DNA from: Vreelandella neptunia
GTDB lineage: Bacteria > Pseudomonadota > Gammaproteobacteria > Pseudomonadales > Halomonadaceae
Direction of reading: 5' to 3'
NCBI RefSeq assembly: GCF_034479615.1
Contig: NZ_CP140255.1
Coordinates: 4,278,001 to 4,342,000, forward strand
Length of the DNA: 64,000 bases
Each line of letters opens with the position of its first letter. The first letter of the stretch is position 1. Shown here piece by piece: positions 55,040 to 63,591 of this stretch. Below the pieces are notes generated by a model. It did no database searches, had not been told where the DNA came from, and saw nothing but the letters and a program-made list of their open reading frames with translations. The position numbers were made by a program, and so were the translations under genes.

Positions 55040-56317
55040 TTATCCCAACAAATTGGGTAAGAAGAGAGATATCTGTGGCACATAAGCCACCAGGAACAGG
55101 ATAGCAACAAGAGCCGCCACGAACGGCAGCGCCGCTATACTCACTTTTTCGATCGACAAGCCGCTAATGGCACTGGCCACATTGAGGTTGTCACCCACTG
55201 GTGGAGTGGCAAACCCAATCATTGACGCCATGATCATTACAATGCCGAAATGAACTGGGTCCATTCCCATCTGCATAACCACCGGAACGAGAATGGGAGC
55301 CAGAAGGATAATACCCGCTATGGTCTCCATAAACATTCCAACGAAGAGCAACAGCAGAACGATCACTGCGAGAACAATCCAGAACGGTACAGGCAGCGCA
55401 CCGAGAAAGCTGGCAATAAGTGTGGGGATGCGTTCAAGCGTCAAGATTCTGGCATAAGTGGACGCAGTAGCGATGATCACCAGAATCATTCCAGAAATGA
55501 GGAATGTGGTTTTCAGCATCAAAGGTATCTGTGATATCTGAGCCTCACGATACAGTATTGCAAGAACCAGACTGTAGGCCACGGCGATACCCGATGCCTC
55601 AGTCGGAGTGAACACACCGCCATAAATGCCGCCCAACACCACCAAAGGCATCATCAGCGTCCACTTAGCTCGCCATATCGCTTTGCGACGTTCACCCCAG
55701 TTCGCTTTGGGTGACTTGATTCCGTAGCCCTTTTTCTTACAGATGTAACGACTAACGATATAGAGAGTCAGTACGATGACAATACCGGGAATGAGGCCGG
55801 CAAGAAAAAGGTCTCCAATAGAAGTGTTCGTGGTTATTCCGTATATGATGAGCGGAATGCTGGGTGGGATCACAATGCCCACACCCCCACTAGTCGCCAG
55901 TATGCCAGCACTAAAGCCTCGACCGTATCCTTCCCGGATCATCGCAGGGATCATGATGCCACCGATAGCGGCAACCGTTGCCGGACCAGAGCCACTCAAC
56001 ATGGCAAAAACGGTGGTCCCCAGCAAGGTAACGGCCGGCAATCCACCGGTGATATGACCAACAAATGCCTTGGCAGCATCAATCAGTCTTTTGGAGAGCC
56101 CCCCATACTCCATAATGACGCCGGATAATACGAAGAGAGGTACCGCAAGCAACGAGTATGAGTCAACAGCTCCAAACATCGTTTGCGTGAGATAGTTGAC
56201 AGGAACGACCTCAGTAATGATTACCGAGAGCATAGAGGAAATGCCAAGCGCAAAGGCAACTGGCATGCCCATGATGAGAAGCACGATAAAGCTTATTGCC
56301 AGAATACTGATGCCCAT
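55040..56317 (-). CDS. dctM: TRAP transporter large permease, DctM
   Basis: The 425-residue protein has about 12 helices and the DctM features: MPVAFALGISSMLSV, LLGTTVFAMLSGSGPATVAAIGG, GGVGIVIPPSIPLIIYG, GGVFTPTEASGIAVAYSLV and ATPPVGDNLNVAS near the end. It lies 3 bases after the DctQ gene. It uses a sodium gradient to import a carboxylate delivered by DctP. Confidence 0.93.
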   Translation of the reverse strand: MGISILAISFIVLLIMGMPVAFALGISSMLSVIITEVVPVNYLTQTMFGAVDSYSLLAVPLFVLSGVIMEYGGLSKRLIDAAKAFVGHITGGLPAVTLLGTTVFAMLSGSGPATVAAIGGIMIPAMIREGYGRGFSAGILATSGGVGIVIPPSIPLIIYGITTNTSIGDLFLAGLIPGIVIVLTLYIVSRYICKKKGYGIKSPKANWGERRKAIWRAKWTLMMPLVVLGGIYGGVFTPTEASGIAVAYSLVLAILYREAQISQIPLMLKTTFLISGMILVIIATASTYARILTLERIPTLIASFLGALPVPFWIVLAVIVLLLLFVGMFMETIAGIILLAPILVPVVMQMGMDPVHFGIVMIMASMIGFATPPVGDNLNVASAISGLSIEKVSIAALPFVAALVAILFLVAYVPQISLFLPNLLG

Positions 56318-56320
56318 GTC

Positions 56321-56869
56321 TTAATCACCTTCGGGCTGTGATGGAGGAATAGGTGCCCAGGGGTTCCGAATGAGATCGATGAGTGAACGCACCATATGCT
56401 GCAACACCCGAAACGACATTAGGGATAGGCCAAGGGGAAGCCCTACATACACGAGATACATGGGAATCTGTGAACCTGGGGACAACTGCCCAGTAATCAT
56501 TTGCCTCCTGACCATCTCAATCGACAGAGTGAACATGTAGATAAGAAAGGCTAGCCAGGTAATAAATACGAAAAGGCGAATAATCCGTTGCACGAATGGC
56601 ATTTTTTTGCCGATCAGATCGACTACAACACCAAATCTTACATGTCGCTGATATTTGATGGCATAACTTCCACTCAAATAGACGAACCAGACGAGAGCAT
56701 AGCGCGCAATCTCTTCAGACCATGAGGATGGACTGTTAAAGAAGTAGCGCATCACGACCTGATAAATCACCAAGGATGCAAACACGACTAGGGCTATTGT
56801 GGCTAAGTAGGTTTCTATGTGATCGTCGAAATGTGAATATATCCACTTCAGCATGGGGTTATCATCCAT
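56321..56869 (-). CDS. dctQ: TRAP transporter small permease, DctQ
   Basis: The 182-residue protein has four hydrophobic segments and the DctQ stretch NSPSSWSEEIARYALVWFVYLSGSYAIK with RHVRFGVVVDLI. It is needed with DctM for transport. An alternative start lies four codons downstream. Confidence 0.9.
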   Translation of the reverse strand: MDDNPMLKWIYSHFDDHIETYLATIALVVFASLVIYQVVMRYFFNSPSSWSEEIARYALVWFVYLSGSYAIKYQRHVRFGVVVDLIGKKMPFVQRIIRLFVFITWLAFLIYMFTLSIEMVRRQMITGQLSPGSQIPMYLVYVGLPLGLSLMSFRVLQHMVRSLIDLIRNPWAPIPPSQPEGD

Positions 56870-56937
56870 TCTGCGACAAAGACAACGAGCCCCTACCCAA
56901 GCCTTGTTGACTCAGATAGGGGCACTTTCAGCCTAAA

Positions 56938-57966
56938 TTACTGAATAGCTTCAAGAAAGGTGGTATTGCCTGCCGCTTCCAGTATCGCTTTAAGCTTGTC
57001 TGTATCCACTTCAGAAGCGTTATCTGCATAGAACGGAACAGCAGAGTCAATCCATGCTTGCCGCTCTTCTTCCGTCAGGTCAGTGACTGTGCCGCCTGCG
57101 GCCTCAATCTCGGCACGGATCTCATCACTCACGGTTTTCTTGAGCGAGCGAATTTTGTCGATCGCTGCATCCGCTGCAGACTGAATGATTTCCTGATCCT
57201 CGTCGGACAGACTTTCATAGAAATCCTTGTTGATGAGCAGGACTTCAGGATCATAAATGTGCCGGGTTTCGGTCAGGTAGCTCGCAGGCTCGGTCAAGCG
57301 AGCAGAGTAGAGAAGTTCGTAAGGGTTCTCAACACCATCCACGACTCCCTGTTGCAAGGAGGTAAAAACCTCGGGAAAGGAGAGGGGAGTGGGCGCCGCA
57401 CCGACGCTCTCCCAGTAAGCAATGTGCATTGGCACCTGCATGGTACGCAGTTTGACGCCTTCCATATCCTCAGGGACTCGAACCGTGCCATCTGTCATGG
57501 CCAGATTACGGAAACCATTCTCTCCCCAGCCGAGCGCGATCAAGCCGCTGTCGGCCAGACCTGCCAGCATTTCGTCACCGAGTTCGCTGTCAAGTACTTC
57601 ATAGGCGGTCTCGGCATCTTCAAATATGAAGGGAAAGTCGAAGACCTGGAGTGACTTGTCGAAATTAGCAAGCACACCGACCGAAGGCGCTGTCATCTCA
57701 ATATCGCCGAACTGGGTAGCTTCGATCATTTCCCGTTCACCACCGAGCTGACTATCGGGGTACACCTCGACCGTAATTCGCCCGTCGGTACGTTCGGCCA
57801 CCTGCTCAGCGAACAGTTCGTAACCCTGGTTTTGTGTGTCACCAGCCGAGATCACATTCCCGAATTTGATGGTGTGGCTGTCACTGGCGACGACGACGCC
57901 CGACCAGGCAGTGAGGCCGAAGGCAGCGACGGCTCCAGCGGTGATGAGGTTTGTAGTGCGGATCAT
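56938..57966 (-). CDS. dctP: TRAP transporter periplasmic binding protein, DctP
   Basis: The 342-residue protein has a signal peptide (ITAGAVAAFGLTAWSGVVVA) and the DctP pattern: FGNVISAGDTQNQGYELFAEQV, SQLGGEREMIEATQFGDIEM, then GVKLRTMQVPMH with the carboxylate-binding Arg and FTSLQQGVVDGVENPYELLYS. The order DctP-DctQ-DctM reads leftward. Operator O2 lies about 90 bases upstream. A carboxylate ligand is implied by the conserved Arg in the family. Confidence 0.93.
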   Translation of the reverse strand: MIRTTNLITAGAVAAFGLTAWSGVVVASDSHTIKFGNVISAGDTQNQGYELFAEQVAERTDGRITVEVYPDSQLGGEREMIEATQFGDIEMTAPSVGVLANFDKSLQVFDFPFIFEDAETAYEVLDSELGDEMLAGLADSGLIALGWGENGFRNLAMTDGTVRVPEDMEGVKLRTMQVPMHIAYWESVGAAPTPLSFPEVFTSLQQGVVDGVENPYELLYSARLTEPASYLTETRHIYDPEVLLINKDFYESLSDEDQEIIQSAADAAIDKIRSLKKTVSDEIRAEIEAAGGTVTDLTEEERQAWIDSAVPFYADNASEVDTDKLKAILEAAGNTTFLEAIQ

Positions 57967-58731
57967 AAAGCACTCCTGTTATTGGAAAATTATTTGGGAG
58001 CAACTGCACGTGGGCTGGTGTCTGGTGCCATTTTCACCAATCATGCACACCCACATTGTATTACAGTAACACAATATGCTTCTACCGCAACTCACGCGAC
58101 TACTACCCCTCGAAGGTTGGTGTTGATGCCCTAAGTGCTTCACTGCTAGCCGTGTGGTGGGGAAGAAACCAAATTCTTTTGGTCAAGGTTCCTGAATCAT
58201 AGCTGTGGCAACCTTGCTCCAGCCCGCAAGGTCTATTTCCATTGCCAGAGAAGCTCATACTGAGGTCATCCCACTTCGCTCAAAGTCAGTGGTACCTCAA
58301 CGTTGGCTATCTCGACCACAACGTAGATTGCAGCTCCGGCATACACATCGCTTGGCATGTGGTTAAAAACTCAGTGTTTCCGGCCTGAGGTAATGGGATA
58401 GATCGCACTCTCAGCTGGGTTGATGTTCGTAGCAGGCGTGAGCCCATCTACCGTAAGCTCTAACAGCGTAACCTTTCAGCCCCCCAATATGAGGCACTAC
58501 CCCGCCTCACACTAAAAGTATGACATATACCTCGCAACATCTAATGGGGCGGGCATCGTTACGCAGTAATTGTCCACGACTCCATTTATAGGCTGAGTAA
58601 TTAGCTGTTTTGCGGGTCTCCTGATGTGGGTTTGTACTGTGTGAGCACTAAAATAGAATCGCTACTTGATGTGCATACTGCATCCTAGTGAAGCATCCTG
58701 TGCGTGTCGGATATATATAAAGGGGGATGGT
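57967..58731. other. Gene-free region with TRAP promoter and operator
   Basis: Apart from the operator at 58055 I see no gene in these 765 bases. Short frames are present on both strands but none is convincing. The stretch from about 58140 to 58640 is probably IS or gene debris. Confidence 0.4.
58055..58075. promoter_or_regulatory. GntR-type operator O2
   Basis: The 21-base imperfect palindrome has arms ATTGTA and CACAAT around TTACAGTAA. It matches O1 (49878-49898) at 18 of 21 positions. It lies 89 bases upstream of the dctP start, in the promoter region of the TRAP genes. The two sites link the transport and enzyme genes into one probable regulon of the GntR protein at 52949. Confidence 0.7.
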
Positions 58732-59175
58732 ATGAATCTCAGCGAACAAGACAATTGTGTTACCCGTATGCTGGGTGATATCGGCCTCCCTCTTGAAGTG
58801 TATGCCGATCAGGTGGCTTTCATTAGGACTGTGCGAGAAGGCTTGCCTGGCCGCGTACTCCAAAAAGCGGTAAATGCACTGCGTGGTGATCGAGATGTCT
58901 TCGTGCGACTACTAGAAACTGACTCAGGAAACCTGCATCGTTTGTACAAGCGTAAGGCCCTGGGCCGTGTTCAGAGCGAGGAAGTCCTGGATACACTGAA
59001 GCTGTATGTCCACGCCGGAAAGGTCTTCGGTGATCGCGATAGCGCCCAGGAGTGGCTGCACAGCGAGGTTCGAGCGCTGAATGGGTCTCAGCCCATCGAT
59101 CTTTTCGATACCTTCGCTGGCCGCAAAATGGTGAGGGATGTGCTGGGCAAGATTAAATTCGGGGAGTTCAGCTAA
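58732..59175 (+). CDS. Xre/MbcA/ParS-type antitoxin
   Basis: I use the ATG at 58732 with AAGGGGGAT upstream; it gives 147 residues. The protein has an N-terminal helix-turn-helix-like part (GRVLQKAVNALRGDRDVFVRLLETDSGNLHRLYKRKAL) and the C-terminal toxin-binding DUF2384 domain (HAGKVFGDRDSAQEWLHSEVRALNGSQPIDLFDTFAGRKMV). Such antitoxins neutralise RES-domain NAD-degrading toxins encoded directly after them. Here the RES gene follows in its expected place but is ruined, so the antitoxin is an orphan. Confidence 0.88.
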   Translation: MNLSEQDNCVTRMLGDIGLPLEVYADQVAFIRTVREGLPGRVLQKAVNALRGDRDVFVRLLETDSGNLHRLYKRKALGRVQSEEVLDTLKLYVHAGKVFGDRDSAQEWLHSEVRALNGSQPIDLFDTFAGRKMVRDVLGKIKFGEFS

Positions 59176-59221
59176 TAATATTTTAGATGCGGTGAGTCAA
59201 ATCAGCTCGCAAAACCGCATA

Positions 59222-59253
59222 AATACCCTTAGCACTTACCAAAACTAAGGGTA
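59222..59253. repeat. Perfect 10-bp inverted repeat between antitoxin and RES remnant
   Basis: ATACCCTTAG pairs with CTAAGGGTAT around a 12-base loop. No T-run follows. It lies in the 82-base gap that separates the two genes, which usually overlap or nearly touch in this family, so it may be a small inserted sequence. Confidence 0.55.
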
Positions 59254-59257
59254 TCCG

Positions 59258-59553
59258 AGTGAAGTTATATCGAATCAAAAAAGTACGCTATTTGACCACC
59301 CTTTCCGGCCAGGATGGAAGCTACCGAGACGGCGGACGCTGAAACAAAGCCGGTAGCCTGTCCTGTATTTCAGCCTGTCAGCTGCGGCCGTCATGCTCGA
59401 AATGGGGAACTACACCTCGAATCTCCGGCTGTTGCTCTAGACATGATGCTCAGCATTTACGAAGTCGACGCCACCTCAATTCAAAGCCTCGATCTCTCAG
59501 ATCTGCCCGCAGGTGAAACCGGTTCCCCTGCCCCGCTTGCACACACCCCCTAA
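59258..59553 (+). pseudogene. RES-domain toxin, inactivated by nonsense and frameshifts
   Basis: From the GTG at 59258 the reading VKLYRIKKVRYLTTLSGQDG, then RDGGR is the RES opening. A TGA stands where the conserved Trp of GGRWN should be. The frame resumes NKAGS, shifts, and continues PVLYFSLSAAVMLEMGNYTS. It shifts again to DMMLSIYEVDATSIQSLDL. The normal length is about 150 residues; the end is also missing. At least three lesions are visible, so no toxin is made. Confidence 0.8.
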
Positions 59554-59592
59554 GTACCGACTTTCTAGGAAAGCCAGAAAATGCTGGCCTCT

Positions 59593-59796
59593 TTATTCCT
59601 CGCGACCAATTCGCCTCGATGCACGCCATTCGATGACCTCCTCCATCTCAGGGGCAGTTGAATCGCATTGGGTGAGAAGCTGATCCAGCGTGTATCTTGG
59701 TGTCTCACTGAGCGCCTCCCACTCGTCGTCCATGGGTGTGAGGAGATCCCTCTGAGAGGTAACACTGCCACGCAGCTTATTTAGTGGGGAAGTCAT
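59593..59796 (-). CDS. Small protein resembling the C-terminal half of a MazE/PemI-type antitoxin
   Basis: The 67-residue frame starts at 59796 with GAGAGGT upstream. Its second half, RYTLDQLLTQCDSTAPEMEEVIEW followed by GREE, resembles the toxin-binding tail of PemI/MazE-type antitoxins (YTLDELLAxCD). The AbrB-like DNA-binding N-terminal part is replaced by an unrelated short segment. No toxin frame follows within the 160 bases downstream. It may be a remnant or a free toxin-binding peptide. Confidence 0.4.
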   Translation of the reverse strand: MTSPLNKLRGSVTSQRDLLTPMDDEWEALSETPRYTLDQLLTQCDSTAPEMEEVIEWRASRRIGREE

Positions 59797-59959
59797 GCTG
59801 TATTGACCTCTCTTAAACCTAGTGAGTATAGGTGTGGGTGGGTAATTATTATCTAACGTAATCGCCGATGCTGAAGAGATCGAGATATTTCGTTCTATTT
59901 ATATTTAGCACTTGAATCAGCTATTCTTGGTATGGCGGTGCTCTACCTACGCAACAGCT

Positions 59960-60067
59960 TCATGAATTGCGATCTTTATGCCTAGCCCACAATATGAGTA
60001 GGACTGACATCACAACGGTAATAACAATAATGCCTAGAAGGCCATAGACCTCGACAGGTATCACCAT
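59960..60067 (-). CDS. 35-residue single-helix membrane microprotein
   Basis: From the ATG at 60067 (AGGGG site seven bases upstream) the protein reads MVIPVEVYGLLGIIVITVVM, a helix continuing SVLLILWA, then RHKDRNS. A paralogue of 34 residues is encoded at 62524-62628 with the same ends (EVYG-LGII, and WAR-KDRNS). Conservation of sequence and of the basic tail between the copies is strong evidence for a real gene. It follows another microprotein gene (60119-60232) on the same strand by 51 bases. Function unknown; single-helix subunits of transporters or oxidases look like this. Confidence 0.6.
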   Translation of the reverse strand: MVIPVEVYGLLGIIVITVVMSVLLILWARHKDRNS

Positions 60068-60118
60068 ATATAAACCCCTAATTTGAGCCGAGTTTCTCAA
60101 GCTTGAGTATTGACTCGA

Positions 60119-60232
60119 TCATTGGCGAGATTTATTTCTTCGCTTAAGAGTCACATGAGCGGCAACTAATGTCCCGAACATAATAACCAAAATCGGAGAA
60201 ACACCGATTAAAAACTGCGCTAAATCACCCAT
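60119..60232 (-). CDS. 37-residue single-helix membrane microprotein
   Basis: An ATG at 60232 has GGAGG five bases upstream, an excellent site. The protein reads MGDLAQFLIGVSPILVIMFG with a helix extending to LVAAHVTL and a strongly basic tail KRRNKSRQ. It forms an apparent two-gene transcript with the microprotein at 59960-60067. I do not recognise the family. Confidence 0.55.
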   Translation of the reverse strand: MGDLAQFLIGVSPILVIMFGTLVAAHVTLKRRNKSRQ

Positions 60233-60536
60233 AACGCCTCCGCCTGCTTGCTGAATTGCTGCAACATTTCTAACTATAGCACCAAGCGGTATCACCTGCC
60301 GAGCCAGCCACATTCGTTAGGTCAATCGCTGACTTAATGTTCCAACTGACTGTGCCTGAGGAGATCGTTGTCTGTGCAATGTCAGTGATTGATCGATTCC
60401 TTACATGAGTATTTGAAGAGCACTTTATCAGCAGGAAACGCGAAGCTACTAGACCTGAAAAAACAGAGACTTCTAATATAAGTCTATTCAATCACATTTT
60501 CCATATCACTGAGTTCGAACATGTCTGTCAAGCGTT

Positions 60537-62362
60537 GAGCCTGTAGAAAAAACCCGCTGACGGCTAAGTTTTGGTAGGATCGAGAAAACAGACGAGGAGT
60601 GGTCAGCATGCCGCGCTTCAAGCCTTATAACTACGATCAAAATGCCATGGTGGTGATTAACTACCAAGATCAACTCCAACCCGGTACCTTTGAGCACGCA
60701 GTGCATTACCTGATCGAGCATAAACTCGACTTGTCCGTTTTCCACCCCAAGTACCGCAACGATGCGACCGGCCGGCTGGCCTATGATCCGGCCATCCTGC
60801 TTAAGATTATCCTGTTTGCTTACTCAAAAGGCATCACCTCCAGCCGTGAAATGCAGTGGTGCTGCGAGACCAATATTATTTTTAAAGCTCTTTCCTGCGA
60901 TACCGTTCCCCACTTCACCACACTGGCCAGCTTCGTCAGTCGCCATGCCGATGAGATTGAAGCGCTATTCGAACAAGTGCTGCTGGTGTGCCACGAACAA
61001 GGCTTGCTGGGTAACGAACTCTTTGCCATTGACGGCTGCAAGATGTCCTCCGATGCCTCTAAGGAATGGTCGGGTACGTTCAAAGAATTGGGCGAGAAAC
61101 GGGAGAAACTGAGAGGCCTGATTCGGCATCACCTACTGGAGCACTACGCGCGTGATGAAGCTGAAACGGAAGCCGACCTGGATCGGGACATTCGCCGCGC
61201 CAAGACGATTCTCTCGCTAGATGCGGCCATGAACAAAGTTGACCGTTTCCTAAAGACGCACAGCCCAAGGATGGGCCGGGGGAAGCGCATCAAGGAAGTG
61301 AAGAGCAATCTGACCGATAACGAAAGTGCCAAAATGACGACAAGCAAGGGCACGATCCAGGGCTATAACGGCGTAGCCACGGTGGATAAAAAGCACCAGA
61401 TCGTCATTGACGCTCAAGCCTTCGACGAAGGCCAGGAGCATCACACCCTGAAGCCAGTTCTGGAGCAGGTAGAAGCCCGTTTTAAGAAACTGGGCATTGC
61501 GGAAAACATCTACCAGAAAGGCACCGTCGTCACCGCGGATACAGGCTTTGCCAACGAAGCCAATATGAAGTATCTGCACGAACAGCAGATCAACGGCTAC
61601 ATCCCCGATAACCAGTTCCGCAGCCGAGATCCGAAGTTCGCCGATCAGAAAGACAAATACGGCAAGCGCCACCAGAACTTACCAGATAAAGGCTGGCGAG
61701 AGACGACGCCAGCCAGCGCGTTCCAGTTTGATCCGGTAGAACTAACGTGTATCTGCCCAACCGGCGAAAAGCTGTCCTATCGTGGGCAAGGAGAAACGGA
61801 CAATGGCAAGATCCGGGTACACTTTGAAGGGCGTTTGCTGCAATGTCGGCACTGTCCAAAGAAATACCGATGCATGCAGACCCCGAGTTCTGCCGACCAT
61901 CGCAAGGGTGCTGGTCGACAAGTGTCTTTTATTATCGAGAACAAACGCTTACCCAATTATACCGACTGGATGAAACACCGAGTTGATAGCCCGAAGGGCA
62001 AAGAAATTTACAGCCATCGTATGTCTGTCGTGGAACCCGTCTTTGGCAACATTGGCACGACGAAAAGACTGAACCGCTTCAGCCTTCGGGGTAAGAAAAA
62101 GGTGCAAGGTCAGTGGCAGCTTTACTGCTTAGTGCACAATATTGAGAAGTTAGCGAATTATGGTCATTTGGCCGCGTCATGAAGGGCTTGGAGCAGGGTA
62201 TGTCGCTTCATAAGTGAAAAATAGCTCTCTTAACTGGCATTAGGCGCGCACCTTAGCGGCTGAATGGCGATATTAGGATGACTCAGCCATATGACTGACT
62301 GAGCCAAAAGATTAAGACGACAGGCGATAGAAGTGCTCGAAATCGGGTTTTTCTACAGCCTC
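60537..62362 (+). mobile_element. IS1182 family insertion sequence
   Basis: Inverted ends GAGCCTGTAGAAAAAACCCG (left) and CGGGTTTTTCTACAGCCTC (right) bound 1.83 kb with an intact transposase. It stands between the two copies of a duplicated microprotein gene. Confidence 0.85.
60608..62182 (+). CDS. IS1182 family transposase
   Basis: The ATG at 60608 gives 524 residues with the family pattern: YDPAILLKIILFAYSKGITSSREM, LLGNELFAIDGCKMSSDASKEW (Asp), VVTADTGFANEANMKYL (Asp), the cysteine cluster LQCRHCPKKYRCMQ, and HRMSVVEPVFGNIGTTKRLNRF (Glu). It is complete and could be active. Confidence 0.93.
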   Translation: MPRFKPYNYDQNAMVVINYQDQLQPGTFEHAVHYLIEHKLDLSVFHPKYRNDATGRLAYDPAILLKIILFAYSKGITSSREMQWCCETNIIFKALSCDTVPHFTTLASFVSRHADEIEALFEQVLLVCHEQGLLGNELFAIDGCKMSSDASKEWSGTFKELGEKREKLRGLIRHHLLEHYARDEAETEADLDRDIRRAKTILSLDAAMNKVDRFLKTHSPRMGRGKRIKEVKSNLTDNESAKMTTSKGTIQGYNGVATVDKKHQIVIDAQAFDEGQEHHTLKPVLEQVEARFKKLGIAENIYQKGTVVTADTGFANEANMKYLHEQQINGYIPDNQFRSRDPKFADQKDKYGKRHQNLPDKGWRETTPASAFQFDPVELTCICPTGEKLSYRGQGETDNGKIRVHFEGRLLQCRHCPKKYRCMQTPSSADHRKGAGRQVSFIIENKRLPNYTDWMKHRVDSPKGKEIYSHRMSVVEPVFGNIGTTKRLNRFSLRGKKKVQGQWQLYCLVHNIEKLANYGHLAAS

Positions 62363-62523
62363 GTTGGACGATTTTATGTCTTCGGCACTACTAGTCATGG
62401 TGAAAAGATAACGATACATGAGCTAAATTCATGATAGCTACAGATACCGTGAAAATGGTGAGTTACCGCTGCGTTTGTTTTTGAGACTGCCTACTATACG
62501 GATGCTTAAACCACACATGCGCA

Positions 62524-62628
62524 TCATGAATTGCGATCTTTATACCTAGCCCACCAGATTAGTAGGACTGATATTATAAAAGCAGCAATAATAATACCTA
62601 GAACCCCATAAACTTCACTTGTCATCAT
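62524..62628 (-). CDS. 34-residue membrane microprotein, paralogue of 59960-60067
   Basis: The frame from ATG 62628 reads MMTSEVYGVLGIIIAAFIIS then VLLIWWARYKDRNS. It shares the first and last thirds with the microprotein at 59960-60067, and the DNA of the two is similar over about 90 bases. It lacks the neighbouring 37-residue gene. The second ATG at 62625 is an equally possible start. Confidence 0.55.
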   Translation of the reverse strand: MMTSEVYGVLGIIIAAFIISVLLIWWARYKDRNS

Positions 62629-63591
62629 CAGCTTTCTCGCTTAAGGCTGGTTATATAAATATACCGACATTAGCTTGTGACTGGCAATTATTCATTTTCT
62701 GCAAAAAAACAATCTTTCAATAAGAGTAAATAACATACAGAGTCAGATAAGTGAAAAATCCATTAAGACCTGTGACGTATCATATATAACCCCTCTCTTA
62801 TATATTTACAACTCTAGAATTAAAAATAGCAATATGTATTACATAATTTACGCTTTTAACCGTCTGGCTTTGACAATTATCTGTAAACTGGTAAAAATCA
62901 TAAGATTGATAAAACGTAGGCTGCCAAATTTCACATAGGCTTGCGATCATTATTAAGACAAAATACTGTGAGTATTTCCCTGCAACTAGGCTGATCTACC
63001 GCTGTGCTGTACAAATGTCAGTATGTTCATTCATACTTAATATGCCATGAGCGAATCTCGACCTTAGCCTCAACCTTTCCACATAGCTCGTATTAATCAA
63101 AAACTATCAACAATTCACCTATTGCACTCTTTCCTAGAACTATTTTGAGCCGATTTAGCTGCTTCTAAGCGATTCTTAAAGCATATAACCTGCCAACGAT
63201 TTGAATCATAACTTAAACTATTTTTTCACAAAATATCCCTGTCTCCTTTAACACATTTATAAAGCTAGCTTTTACCATATTGCCTGCCTTAACTTAAGTC
63301 AACAAATAGCTAAAAACCACGACTTCAGCAAACAACCAGTATTATTATAAATAATTTTATATAAGTCTCAAACATTAAAATATATGCAGCCAAGTTCCAG
63401 CTACGATACTACGATACTATCGTAATATGATAGCGACATAGCATTTTAGGCATCCCAGCCGAGCCTCCAGGCTCACTTAACCGCGAACTTAAATCGCCTA
63501 AAATTATTTGAAAAATACACTTGCACATCTATAAAAAACTAATTAACTTATCAGCATCAAAAGTAATTTACGAAACTAGGCGCCTCAGTTA
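62629..63591. other. Long AT-rich non-coding stretch
   Basis: I see no gene in these 963 bases. The AT content is the highest of the window, with many A/T runs and the tandem CTACGATA-like repeat near 63400-63418. Such DNA would be a natural target for the MvaT/H-NS protein encoded at 5418. Confidence 0.45.

Noticed and set aside
57058-57654. 198-codon frame on the plus strand opposite dctP
   Set aside because: It lies wholly within the binding-protein gene, which has clear family motifs; the antisense frame has none.
60270-60491. 73-codon minus-strand frame before the microprotein genes
   Set aside because: It has no convincing ribosome site and its translation lacks any membrane or domain pattern; it overlaps the probable promoter of the microprotein pair.
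63400-63430. Possible CRISPR or iteron array
   Set aside because: Only two or three short CTACGATA-like units are present, without spacers or regular spacing.
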